64,000 nucleotides of DNA from Nemophila menziesii (GCA_029959085.1 JARWIR010000008.1:8370001-8434000), one strand, 5' to 3'. Counted from the first letter of the stretch, positions 35,761 through 46,420 are shown. Translations and numbers: made by a program. The notes: generated from the sequence alone by a model not told the origin.

Positions 35761-36115
35761 TATTGTCTAATTATGCTTTTTTATATTAGACATGACTTTT
35801 AAGGTCAATATCAACACCTCCTAGGGTTGTATTGGTAATTGCCTCTTGAAAAAAATCTTAAATTCTTTAGTAAATTTTAATAAAAAGAAATAAATTTTAT
35901 TTATATGAAAATTAATTTGAATTATTATAATTTTATTTATATGAAAGTTAAATGAATTTTATATTATTTAATATTTTCATGCGTATATGTATATAATAAA
36001 TGAAAGAATGAGAAGAACGGAGAAATTATGAGACGAATGGAAGAATTATGAAAGGAATGGGGAAGTTTGAAGATAAATAGGGAGAGTTAGGTTTCATTCT
36101 GCTTTATTATATAGA
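35761..36115 (-). mobile_element. Helitron 5' end, minus orientation
   Basis: The minus strand from 36115 reads TCTATATAATAAAGCAG and ...aatgaaacctaactctcc, matching 8939 onward for about 350 bp with scattered changes. It is preceded by A as expected. The 3' end was not found to the left. Confidence 0.65.
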
Positions 36116-36206
36116 TTTTTTTAGTTCAATTCTATCACCGACCTCTCTTATTATTGTGTAATTTTTTTCAATCATTGAAGTGCCTTAAGACACGGGTTAT
36201 ACCTAG
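36116..36206 (+). mobile_element. Helitron 3' terminus, plus orientation, cut off by the adjacent element
   Basis: ttattattgtgtaat...ttgaa, then the hairpin gtgccttaagacac (36180-36193), then CTAG (36203-36206) before T, parallel to 12255-12322. Only about 90 bp remain because the minus-strand Helitron abuts at 36115. Confidence 0.65.
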
Positions 36207-36464
36207 TTCCTTAATATATGACGTTTTAGAGGATTTCACATATATTAAGAAACCTAAAAAGTAAGGAAAGTTTAGTTAAAAATTACTAAAATATCCCTAC
36301 TTTTAAGAGAGAGAAAATTAATGAGTAAGTATTAAAAAAAATTTAAGTAAAGGATAAAATAGAAAAAAGATCATTTAATTTGTATTGAAACTTGAAATGT
36401 GACATATATTGTGAAACAAATTATTTTGGCCAAAACGTCAATTATTATGGAATGGAGGGAGTAC
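36207..36464. mobile_element. Stowaway-type MITE, left tip missing
   Basis: The right end ...gacgtcaattattatggaatggagggag plus TA is a typical Stowaway (Tc1/mariner MITE) terminus. The left side starts ttccttaatatatgacgttt, matching the reverse complement of the right end from its 10th or 11th base. The outermost bases are replaced by the Helitron end at 36206. Confidence 0.6.
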
Positions 36465-36497
36465 AAAACAAATCAAAATATACAGAATAAGACAAGA

Positions 36498-37105
36498 TTT
36501 TTTTTTGTCATACATTGTAGAAAAGGCAATTAAATACAATAGTTTCTCAAAGCATTGCTAATAAAATCTATACTATCTATTACATCATTAGAAATCCAGT
36601 TCGGAATATCTCCCATTCGCCTAGTATATTTTGCTGTTAAGTCGGCTATGCTATTCCGTTCTCTTTTGATATGACAAACTTCCCAATTCGGATATCTCGC
36701 TGCCCATTTCCATATTATTTCTATTAGCGGCCGTATCTTCCACTCTATAGCTTGCCTTTTTTTTATTCCTTGTACGATTTCCAGATTATCGGAATAAAAT
36801 ATTGCTTTATCAAATCCCATAGAATCTGTTGCCTTCATAGCTTGTAGAATAGCATATATTTCCCCTTCTTTAACGCTTTTACACACACCCCTCCTAGATT
36901 TCTTTTCCATAATTTTTCCTTCCTTATCCAAAGCAATAGAAGCAATTCCGCTCAATTCATTTTCATAGATAAAAGAAACATCGTTATGCCACGTAATATC
37001 AGCTTCCCTATCCTTCACTTCCTCTGTCCCGTTATTTATTCGTTGATTTTCTCTCTGGATTACACAGTCTTTCTTCTTTTCCTCACTTGTTTTGTAAAGT
37101 CTATC
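36498..37105 (-). pseudogene. LINE 3' fragment with complete-looking RNase H domain
   Basis: An open minus-strand frame (to 36530) covers an RNase H-like domain: HNDVSF (first Asp), EGEIYAILQAM (Glu), FYSDNLEIVQGI (Asp) and HIKRERNSIADLTAKY (final Asp), in the usual order. A T-run at 36497-36506 is the LINE A-tail. Flanks aataagacaagatt and aataagaaaaatt may be target duplications. The related Helitron at 43.8 kb has the site without the insert. No reverse transcriptase is present, so it is a truncated LINE even though the domain is open. The apparent N-terminus beyond 37105 lies in flanking DNA. Confidence 0.7.
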
Positions 37106-37254
37106 AATAAGAAAAATTCTATGCATCACTTCTTACAGTCATATGAATGGCCTTTGGGATTTGTATAAAAATCTGATATATATACTTCAATCAGATAATT
37201 CTGGAAAATTATAAAAATGATGAAATTAGGTTAAAAATAATTTTAATTTTTTAC

Positions 37255-37370
37255 CTTAATTTGGATTCTTCGCAAGCGGTTTAGGATGGTGGGGAATGGT
37301 CCCCAAGTGACGGCGGTTTTCTTGCGGAGGAGAACGGCTTGGAGTGGGAAGGTGAGTGTGAAGATCTCTC
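37255..37370 (-). repeat. Leader module 4 with donor-like end
   Basis: The minus strand reads cactcaccttcccactccaa..., gccgtcacttggggacc, then ...atccaaattaag|gtaaaa (donor at 37254/37253). It is almost identical to the copy at 43956-44090. Confidence 0.7.
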
Positions 37371-37532
37371 TTCTTTGTTTTCAGCGCATCACTTTCATAC
37401 GGCAAAAGGCTTCCAACTGTCATATTGGCCATCACAGGATTAGTATAGAAATATAATAAATATATCTAAATCAGACAATTCTGAAAATTTGTAAAAATAA
37501 TGAGATTAGGTTAAAAATAATTTCAATTTCAC

Positions 37533-37612
37533 CTTAACTTGAGTTCTTCGGCATGCAATTGATAAGAGGGGAGTCGGTTCTTGTGCAGGAGAGCGGCTTG
37601 GTGGGAGGACTC
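37533..37612 (-). repeat. Leader module 5 with donor-like end
   Basis: The minus strand reads cctcccaccaagccgctctc..., then gaactcaagttaag|gtgaaa (donor at 37532/37531). It pairs with the shorter copy at 44256-44300. Confidence 0.65.
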
Positions 37613-37968
37613 AACTTTCTGAAAAAACCAAATTAGTCCCTGTAACCCTTTAAATGAAGAAGTAGATCTTCCACTTCTCTCCTAAACCCTCCTGGAAATG
37701 ATTATATTGTTTGGAGATTGTGTAACAACATGAAAAATTTAAAAGGTGCAATTAATTCTGGAGTACAGAAAAAATTACTATGATTTACATAATATAGAAA
37801 AAGGTTAATACACCAAAGCTTATTAATGACATTATAAGAAGCATTCTACAGCTCATTACTTCAACTCCAGCTGCTACTCGAGTACAAATACAGCTACTGA
37901 CCCTGTAAATTGTAACTTTGTTAAGGAACTGTTTTGTAATTTGATAAAAATACTAAACTTAAAACTTA

Positions 37969-38094
37969 CTGATTGCTTTTAACATATGAGCAAAGGCTAC
38001 AGAGATGTATGTAAGCGGTGTTACCAAGCCAAAGAGTCGTGGCAAACATTGCACCAATTGGTACAACAAAGAAATATAGTTGTAATTTCCAATG
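37969..38094 (-). pseudogene. Sugar-phosphate/phosphate translocator (TPT/NST family) fragment
   Basis: The minus strand encodes FFVVPIGAMFATTLWLGNTA, then after a 2-base deletion ISVAFAHMLKAI, ending at a donor-like site. This block is characteristic of plant drug/metabolite-superfamily translocators of the triose-phosphate/nucleotide-sugar type (LGNTAYLYISVAFAQMLKA-like). Those multi-span proteins exchange sugar phosphates across Golgi or plastid membranes. Only about 40 residues remain. It is joined directly, without an intron, to the ELMO piece at 38094/38095 and in a different frame. Confidence 0.75.
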
Positions 38095-39073
38095 ATATAA
38101 AACCTCCATCCGTGTAAATGTAAATAAGAACAAATAAATTGCATAATGAGTCCTTCAAGTTTGATTTATATTTATTATTAACCTGAAATCTGCTGAAGGG
38201 TCGGATAATTGCCAACCTATTTCTTTCCATAGTTCGAATTTAAGAGAAGGGAGTTGTCTATCTGGATAAGCTAATCTCCATAATTGTCTAAGTGTATCCT
38301 GAAATTAAATTAAATAATATATCAATCCACAATACTCTATAATTTATTAAAATGGCCCTTGATAATACGTACTTGATGGTCAATAAAACCACCATCAAAT
38401 GGTATAGCTAGCCTTTGCTTCAGATCTTTCAGTCTTGATTCCTGTAAATTAAATGCTAAATATATTATGTATGAGCTCAAAACAGCTGATATGTATCAAA
38501 TTTCAACTTGAATGTTCGAATTTAATCAAGAAATTGTATAATACCTGAAGTGGACTAAGTAAAGGAGGCAAAAGCTTCCTAATTGATCTAGCCGAAGTAA
38601 ATGGTATAAATCATCCAATAAGGGATCCACATACAAACACAATATTTTCTGCAAATGTAACATATTATATTAGTATCATTAAACCCTAGAAAACAAAATT
38701 AAATCCTTTGAAAACAATATTTACTCAGTTACAATTACGCACCTAACCATTGAGCCCATTGAGCGATCAAATTAGAGAAAAGCATAGTCCAATGATGACA
38801 TCCCTCCTCTTTCTATCATCTAATGTTTCATCCGACTCATCATACTCCTAAAATTTCAGAAAATTATCAATTTCCCCAATTTAATTTGAATTAAGACACA
38901 AGTAACAAAGTTAAAACAAAAAAATAAAATTTTACCTTAGAATCATTATAGTGTTTGCGTTCATTGCTATATGAAAGTAAAGGCTCGTTTAGGGAATCAT
39001 AATCCGATGACGTTTCCATATGTTCGTTCCTTCTTCCGTCAACATCGGCATAGTGAAGCCTTCTCCTCAGCGT
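38095..39073 (-). pseudogene. ELMO/CED-12 domain gene fragment, six exons with introns
   Basis: Exons with GT-AG borders: 39073-38936 (LRRRLHYADVDGRRNEH, LNEPLLS), 38847-38743 (...SNLIAQWAQW), 38648-38545 (NIVFVCGSLIG, FIPFTSARSIRKLLPPLLS), 38441-38373 (SRLKDLKQRLAIPFDGGFID), 38298-38183 (DTLRQLWRLAYPDRQLPSL, ELWKEIGWQ) and 38118-38095 (GGFISLE). The order and text match plant ELMO-domain proteins, relatives of the animal engulfment/cell-motility factors that act with small GTPases. Lesions: a frameshift before SNLIAQ and TGA replacing a conserved Trp after GSLIG. The C-terminal half is absent, replaced by the translocator piece. An ATG frame starting at 39232 (MKKKYKGLPSN) runs into the first exon, so a chimeric transcript is possible. 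Confidence 0.8.
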
Positions 39074-41099
39074 CTGAATGATAATTATTAAAGGTAAATA
39101 ATAATCAAAATATAAACCTAAACGGCTCCAATATGCGTCAATAAGCAGATGATACTTATTGACGGAAACAAAATTGAAACGAAAAGGAGTCGGAGCTAAA
39201 TTACTGGGTAACCCTTTATATTTCTTCTTCATCGGAGCTGGAGATTGGGTTTGTGGAGGGTCTTCGATTTGATTCAGCGGCTTGGTGGGAGTGAAATGAA
39301 GTGGTGAAGTGAAGAGTGGTTCTTCGATTCGATTGAGCGGCTTGGTAGGAAGAGATGAGAGGCGTGGTGGGAAGGTGCATTTGAAGAGATTTCTTTTTCT
39401 GTACGTGAAGTGGTGAAGTGAAGAGGTGAAGTGGTTTGAGTGAAGCGGTGAAGTAATTATTATTATTTTTTTGTTTTAAATTTGAATTTTAAAAGAATAA
39501 GAAAGTGTAGAGATTAGTTAACGTACAACTAAATAGTGTAAAAGATAAAATAAATAAAATGGCCCACATATTAAATCCAAGGACTGAAAAAAATAGAGGA
39601 GACATCAAGATATTTTAAACCGTGGATTGAATTTAGACAATATGGACCATTAATTATAATCGATTTAAAGGGCGAAAAATGATTGAAATTTGATCCAAAA
39701 GCTAAAAAATGTGGAGAAAAACAGGAGATATTTCGGGCCGTTGGCCTTTCTCATATATATATATACTAGGTATAAACCCGTGCCTGAAGGCACTTTGAAA
39801 ATTTTAGTTTAAAAAAATTAATTAAATATGAAATAAACACAGAATTTGTATAATCACTTTATTTTCTATGTTGACATAATTAATAAAACCAATATAAAGT
39901 CAACTAATATTCTATACAAAAATTAACGTAAAACAATAATTTTAAAAAATTCAATCAATTTTTTTTTTTTTCAGTTATTCTTTTATAAAATAAAATTCTA
40001 AATTTCAAGAAAAAATCCAATCAATGTATTTTTTATTGTATGCAACTTTTTTTTTTCAAATCAGTAAACAAAATTAATGCATATGCTATACTATTACTTA
40101 CTTTTACTTTTAGTAGAATGCATATCCATCTAAAAAATAAAGTATATACATGTTATTTTGAAGCTTTTTACTAAAGTAAAGGATACATGTAATTGAGATC
40201 TTTACTTAATCATCTGTTTTTGGTAGGTGGACATTCCCTTTCTCGTCTAATTTCTATTCATATTTATTCATGTTAACGTAACAATTAGATGAACCTTAAA
40301 ATAATTAACATAATTCACCAAGACTAATTAATAACCAAGACTAATTAATAACATTTTCAAGCTAGTTTTCTAATGGTAGATTAATTCCCTTCCAATGATG
40401 TCCTTTCAAATAAATCATCCCGTTAAATATGTCATGGAGACTCTATTTTTGAATTCGCAATCTTTTACAGATTCAAGATGAATCATTATCCATTGATTCA
40501 TGCAACTGCTCACTTCTCCCGCAACTTCAGGTACTATCTCTCGGGAGAGATCCCTGCAACTTAAAAAAGTATTAGGAAATATTCCAGACCATTGATCTAA
40601 AGGCAAACTAAAAAACCCCAAGCCTTCAAAAAACAATTTAAAACATAATAATATCTTGCAGCTTCAGGCAGTTTCACCATTCTCATATATCACATTTCCT
40701 TCATTCATAAATCCTTGATGCCTTTGTCTTTGTCTTCACCTTTACCTCCAACACTAAGCCATTGCAGCAATATTAATTAGCAATTTAAGGGTATTTATTT
40801 TTTAGCCATTCTTATCCTTCTCAATGAAATAATTTTGCTGAGTAATATTTTCCATGATTTACACACATATACATCTTTATACGCTTTTTATTTCCAACAG
40901 GCTAAAAATATCAGCAATTACATCACCAGGCAAGGAAGCACAGTGTATTAAATAACTGTAAAGCTTTTCATGTGGCAAACTTGCACAAAGCTCGGCAGAT
41001 TGTTAGCTAGCTTCGCTCCCAGCGTAGTGGATCTTTATAGATGATTGAAAAAGTATTAGAAACATTCTACGCCATCTCCATCGATCTAAAGGCAAACAA

Positions 41100-41347
41100 A
41101 ATATTATGAAACAACCCGCCTTGTTAAATCCGAGGGTGCATTTAAGATTCACACCAACATAACTAACCGGTGCCAACTGAGATAGAATCCCCACTCGCCA
41201 GCCATGCTTTTATGATCCAAATTATATATTTGTTTCTTTAAGAAAAAAAAAATTGCACAATAGTACCTAATTAATAATTGACACAATTCCTGGATTAGCA
41301 GCAAGTTTATGCATCAAAGTCAAAGCCTCTGAAGCAGGCGAATTTCA
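41100..41347 (-). pseudogene. WLM-domain metalloprotease (Wss1-like) fragment, two exons
   Basis: Exon 41347-41267 reads SPASEALTLMHKLAANPGIV then SIIN and a TAG where Lys is expected, followed by |gtacta. Exon 41206 to about 41100 reads HGWRVGILSQLAPVSYVGVN then LKCTLGFNK. Together they match the start of the plant WLM domain (ALRIMHRLAADPGIVAIMNK, HRWRVG..TEMAPVGYVGVSPKCLLGFN-like). Wss1-type proteases act on DNA-protein crosslinks and SUMOylated proteins. The zinc-binding HELAH part is missing. Premature stop and loss of frame after GFNK show a non-functional captured copy. Confidence 0.7.
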
Positions 41348-43077
41348 CTGCAACATACCATATTTCAGCCAAGAATTAATTCAAATAAAACTAATGTAAT
41401 CCAATAGCATTACAAAACATTGATCAACTTTAGGGACGTATAATGCAATTAAATCAATTCTAAAAAGATAGAAGTAGACTACCTTGGGATTGTTCAGTTA
41501 TTATCAAGGCATACTCGCCTTTTTTAATGTGATTAGACAATCCTGCCTCTGAGAAAAATAAGGACTTAATAAGATGATTGATTAATTAATATATTTCTTC
41601 TCAGGATGGAATATCAATGTGTTTAAAAACAAATGCAAACCATGGGAATTATATACCAAAATGTAGTTGTCAATTTCATATAATATAAAAAAAATGCAGT
41701 CGTGAGGCAAATAGGCAAGAAGCTAATAATTTTGACTTTTGCTAGTAAGGGCAACCCACCTGGCTACAAATCATTAAGAAATAATAGGAATTAAGGGCGA
41801 TGGGATCCCGGTCACAATATTCTTTTATCCTAAAAGAACCTTTCAATAATCTCCATTTTATTTTTTAATCATTAATTATTCCTCAATAGCAAGTACTTTG
41901 CACTCATATTAGTAGCATTTTAAAAAAAATTAAGAATAATATAAAAACAAAACTCAATTAATAAATTTTAAGAATGATCCAAAGAAAAAGAATCATTATC
42001 AAATATGATATATGTATAATATACTGATATTTGAATAAAGCATAAGAAGGGTCCACAATGATGTTTGAAAAAGAAAACATAAACATTAAAAGAGAAAGTA
42101 AAACCTTATGAGAGTTGAGAGTTCCACAATAATGACTTTATACGAATGATGAAACGATTTTATCACCATAAAAGTAGCTTGAGATAGTTGTACATTAGCC
42201 TATTTCAAGAAAAAAAATTTATACATTAGCCTATTATCAGAAAAAAGAAGTTTAATATTTGTCTCCTGCTAATTGGTATTTTACACAAAGCTAAATACCA
42301 CCTGATTGCAGATTACACCTGCATATTTTGCATATTTTCCATATTTTACACAGCTTCGATATTTTACACAATCTGCCATCAGAAAACATCACCTTGATTG
42401 TAAGAGGCCAATTAATGAAAATAAAAAATTGCAAGATAAAATCGATAAGAATCGAGACAATTTTGAAAAGAGGGCAAACCTGAAATCCACGAAGAGTTGA
42501 TTAGAAAAACAGCAGAATAAGAGCTTCCCACCCCAACAGGTACACTTTCTTCTTCATCATCTCCTTTATCAAAACCCATATTTTCCTCAAAACAATTATT
42601 CAAAATCCAAATCCATAAGGGGGCTAATTGAGCCTAAAAATGTTTAATTCAAACATATTATCAAACACATGAAAGGCAGATATAGAAAAAGTCATTTTAT
42701 CAAATACCCAAAGTTTATTCCAAGCTACTGTATTCCAAAGGAGGTGGATATTGGAAAGGGAAAGGCGGCGATCGAGCATGTGGAAGCCATAGTCAAGTAT
42801 ATCCATGCATGTGTGTTTATAAATTATCAAATAAACCCTCTGTGTTATTCCAAAAAAAAAAGAAAATATATACTACATTTACCATATTAATAAATAGCAA
42901 AGGGGTATGTTTGTTACTTTAAGAATACTGATTTACACCAAACGGCCATATTAATCTTTAATTAATTGTATGAACTGGCGCTCTCTAAGGGATTTGTTAT
43001 ATCTTTTGCTCTCATTGTCCTGACAAATTGTCAGGACTGGAGATAAAAAAACAGAAAGATCTGTTATTTTGAAGTAC

Positions 43078-43143
43078 CTTCACTTGTAACTGAAGAAACT
43101 TGACATAATTAATTGCTTTCTCCAACATTGTCACCAAATCAAC
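43078..43143 (-). pseudogene. bHLH transcription factor exon (RSL/root-hair-defective-six-like type)
   Basis: A 66-bp segment between gagcag| and |gtactt reads VDLVTMLEKAINYVKFLQLQ then VK. This is the second helix and connecting loop end of plant group VIII bHLH factors (VDISTMLEEAVQYVKFLQLQIK-like), and in those genes this stretch forms its own 66-bp exon. The basic DNA-binding part and the rest of the protein were not found nearby. Both splice sites are preserved, so it could be spliced into a Helitron transcript. Confidence 0.7.
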
Positions 43144-43955
43144 CTGCTCAATTTAATGCACATACAATAAGAGATGTCAGTTAAGTGTCTATCACTCGTG
43201 TACATAGATGAAGGAATCAATCAGAGTTTAAAAGATTTATTTCTATAATATTAAACTACTTATAATATAATCATCCAATTACTGCAATAGTTTGATTATT
43301 AAGCTCTTCTTTTTTTGAAACATTCAATCTTATACTACAACAGGAAAAATATACTTAAGCTCATTTTTATAGATGTTAAATTGCATATATAATATTAGTC
43401 ATTAGATAATAATTAGTCCCTTTTCGGAAAACTGATGTTATGTTTTTGCTTTACTTCTATTATACCTTAAAACAAACTTAGACAATAGGCAAATTTATCA
43501 TCTGAACATCTCCTGTCTTGATTAACCCCTTATTTCCAGCAAAATCTTGATGTTTACCAGCTCCCTGAATAATAATAAAACGAAAAAAAGAAAAACTTAA
43601 TTGTAAATTTTTCACACTTCTTTTAACTAAGAGAAAATTAAACAATAGAAATTACCTGCAACACGTATAGTAAACTAATCTATAGCACAATGTATACTTC
43701 CTAGTTTGGAAATACAGGGACCAATATATATAATAAATATATAAGACCATGCAAATTTACTACAAAACAAATCCAAATATGCAGAATAAGACCAAATTAC
43801 TTACTCTAATAGAAAAAGGCTGTGTATCACTTCTTACGGTCATATTAATGGCCTTTGGGATTTGTATAAAAATCTGATAAATATACTTCAATCGGATAAT
43901 TCTGGAAAATCATAAAAATGATGAAATTAGGTTAAAAATAATTTTAATTTTTTAC

Positions 43956-44090
43956 CTTAATTTGGATTCTTCGCAATTCTTCGCAAGCGGTTTAGGATGG
44001 TGGGGAATGGTCCCCAAGAGACTGCGGTTTTCTTGTGGAGGAGAACGGCTTGGTGTGGGAAGGTGAGTGTGAAGATCTCTTTTCTTTGTT
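43956..44090 (-). repeat. Leader module 6 with donor-like end
   Basis: The minus strand reads ctcaccttcccacaccaagc..., accattccccaccatcc..., atccaaattaag|gtaaaa (donor at 43955/43954). It is a close copy of module 4, including 300 bp of flanking sequence. Confidence 0.7.
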
Positions 44091-44255
44091 TTCAGCGCAT
44101 CACTTTCATACGGCAAAAGCTTCCAACTGTCATATTGGCCATTGCAGGATTAGTATAGAAATATAATAAATATGTCATATTGGCCTTCTAAATCAGACAA
44201 TTCTGAAAATTTGTAAAAATGATGAGTTTAGGTTAAAAATAATTTCAATTTTCAC

Positions 44256-44300
44256 CTTAACTTGAGTTCTTAGGCATGCGATTGATGAGAGGGGAGCGGT
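44256..44300 (-). repeat. Leader module 7 (short) with donor-like end
   Basis: The minus strand reads ctcccctctcatcaatcgca..., gaactcaagttaag|gtgaaa (donor at 44255/44254), paralogous to module 5. Confidence 0.6.
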
Positions 44301-44703
44301 AGAGATAAAGGATTTTTTACAATTTTTCCAGAAGCAAAACGCTGAAATAAAGTAATTGTAAACCATAGTAATATACCTTGGCTATGAGATTATCGGAGCT
44401 GGAGAATTAATTTGTGAAGGAGAGCGGAAGGAGGGTTTCAGAGCGGCTCTCTTAGGGGGAAGGGTTGTTTTAAATTTTGAATTAAAAAAATAGAAAAGTA
44501 AAACATATAATAGGAAGATCTAATGGCTGAAAAATATAGAGGAGATATCAAGACATTTTAAATCGTAGATTGGATTTAGACAATCTGGACCATTAATTGA
44601 AATCGATCTAAAGGCCGAAAGTGATTGAAATTTGATCCAAAGGCTATAAAATATGGAGAAAATGGTAGACATTTCGGGCCGTTTGGCCCTTCTCCAATAT
44701 TAT

Positions 44704-44706
<3 letters not shown>

Positions 44707-44742
<36 letters not shown>
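44707..44742. repeat. (TA)n microsatellite
   Basis: Right flank of the Helitron insertion; the other half of the tract is at 39753-39765. Confidence 0.9.
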
Positions 44743-44744
<2 letters not shown>

Positions 44745-45005
44745 GTTGAGTTTTTATTATGGAGTATTTGCTAAAAAAAGACTAATAAAAGTACTTAATT
44801 ATTGAATTAAGCTTTTAATAATTTATTTTATAAAAAATGCCTAATAAAATAATTATTTATAAAAAAACATCTCTTTTATATTTTCTATACCTTTACTATC
44901 CTTATTTTTAAATATATTATTTTACAATATTTATTTTGAAATATTAAACAAATAATATGGTACTTCCACCACCACCACCACCCCCATGTATTTAACCACC
45001 ACTAA

Positions 45006-45293
45006 TTCTAAAAAAATCAGAAAATTTAAAAAAATTTACATTTTTGGATAAAGCAAATTAATATTTACGTGTATGATTTTTTTGATTTTTTTCTCCGCAA
45101 CACGGAATTCACTGTTTGATAGTGATTTTCTTTTCGCAAAGATGAAATTCACTGTTTAAAACATGAAATTTCGTGTCTGCGAAAAAAAATCAAAAAAACT
45201 GAAAAAATTCAAAAAATTCAAAAAAAAAATCATATACGTAAATATTAATTTGCTTTATCCAAAAATATAATTTTTTCTGATGTTTTGAGAATT
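45006..45293. repeat. Foldback: about 90-bp inverted arms around a small loop
   Basis: ttggataaagcaaattaata...cgtgtatgatttttttg (45053 onward) is repeated inverted as ...aaaatcatatacgtaaatat...gctttatccaa (to 45261). Weaker pairing extends out to 45006 and 45293. It looks like a MITE or foldback element; no target duplication was identified. Confidence 0.7.
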
Positions 45294-45602
45294 ACTTATG
45301 ACGATTTTTTAAAAAAAAAATCACGGACGCGCGCGTGTGTATTAGTTTTTGTTTTTTTCCTTTTATTTATTAATAACCATTTTATTTTGTCAAGATTCTA
45401 ATTTCTTTTCTTCTTTTTTTAATTACTATTTTTAAAGGTATTTTGGGTTGGAGATGTTTTTTTATAAAGGGTCTTATTCTAGACATATTTTTATTAATAG
45501 TATTTTTAATATGCATTTCTTGATAATTGGCTCGTTTATGTTTATAATTATATCTAAAAATAGATCATGTTATTTTTGTAGTTGTTATATTAAAATAAAA
45601 AT

Positions 45603-46255
45603 TTATTTTAATTTAATATTTAGGATTTTTTAGATAAATTATAATTATTAAAAAATCAAATAAAAATACTTGATCGTTTATATTAGTAAAGACCTCTTCC
45701 GAATGACCCTACAACACTTTCAAACGTAGTTTGTTTCATCTTATCCATTAGAGTAATTTTACTCTGTTTTTCGTTTTAAGAATAATTATCATACTTTTTA
45801 CTCTTAGTTTTAAGTATTTCATTATGAAATAAATCATTCGTAGCTTGAGAATGCTTAATGTATGAACCCTAACTTTCAGATTATGGTTTTTATTGCGTTT
45901 TGGGATATTATTGAAATGATATGGGTAGTTTGCATTAATTATATATTTGTATGCTATTTTATTGTCCTTACGAAGGCCAAGTATTGGGTTGGTAGTAAGC
46001 TTGACTATCGTCCGGGAGAAGGGTTCAGTTTATGGAAAATAATATATAATTGCCCGGGATGCGTTATTGAGTCGTGAGATCTTGACTAATCGGGTAGTCA
46101 ATTGGGCTAGGATTATCCATGTTTGAAAGTGTTGTACGGTCACTTGAAAAGGTTTTGACTAATATAAACGATCAAGTATTTTTATTTAATTTTTTTAATA
46201 ATTATAATTTATCTGAAGAAATCCTGAATCTTGAATTAATATAAATTTTAGTTTA
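45603..46255. mobile_element. Long-terminal-inverted-repeat element, arms about 110 bp
   Basis: The left arm (agataaattataattatt..., acttgatcgtttatattagt..., acaacactttcaaac to 45725) matches the reverse complement of 46120-46235 with few changes. The loop holds an open frame (45862-46077) with no known motif. It resembles a non-autonomous foldback or MULE-type element. The target duplication is unclear. Confidence 0.6.
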
Positions 46256-46420
46256 ATATAATAAATACAAAAATAACATGATCTATTTTTAAATATAATT
46301 ATAATAATAGAAACTCAATATTATATATGATATATAAACAAATTAATTAAAAATAAATAAACTCATATTGTAGTTTGACTTTGGCTTATAAATGAATAAG
46401 TGGAGAATAAAAAAGTAGAA

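Larger units (their letters stand above)
37106..39765 (-). mobile_element. Gene-capturing Helitron-like element (minus), with ELMO and translocator pieces
   Basis: Its right-hand (5') 350 bp (gaaaggccaacggcccgaaat..., ggatcaaatttcaatc) match the 5' part of the neighbouring Helitron at 44706. It carries leader modules (37255-37370, 37533-37612, 39240-39440) and captured exons. Its 3' end is not visible; the LINE fragment and Stowaway element lie there. Confidence 0.55.
39766..44706 (-). mobile_element. Helitron with both termini, inserted in a TA repeat; carries WLM and bHLH exons
   Basis: The 3' end, read on the minus strand, is hairpin gtgcctgaaggcac... (plus 39780-39793, written gtgcctgaaggcac) followed by ...tatacCTAG at 39769-39766 and T. 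The 5' end is TCTATAATATTGGAGAAGGG at 44706, preceded by A. Both flanks are TA repeats (39753-39765 and 44707-44742), as expected for insertion between A and T. It is 4941 bp long. It contains modules at 43956-44090 and 44256-44300, captured exons of at least two genes, and unrecognised frames near 40415-40636 and 42412-42603. No Rep/helicase is encoded. Confidence 0.75.

Noticed and set aside
36530..37129. Stand-alone host RNase H gene
   Set aside because: The frame is open, but an A-tail, a truncated 5' side and the paralogous empty site show it is a LINE 3' fragment.
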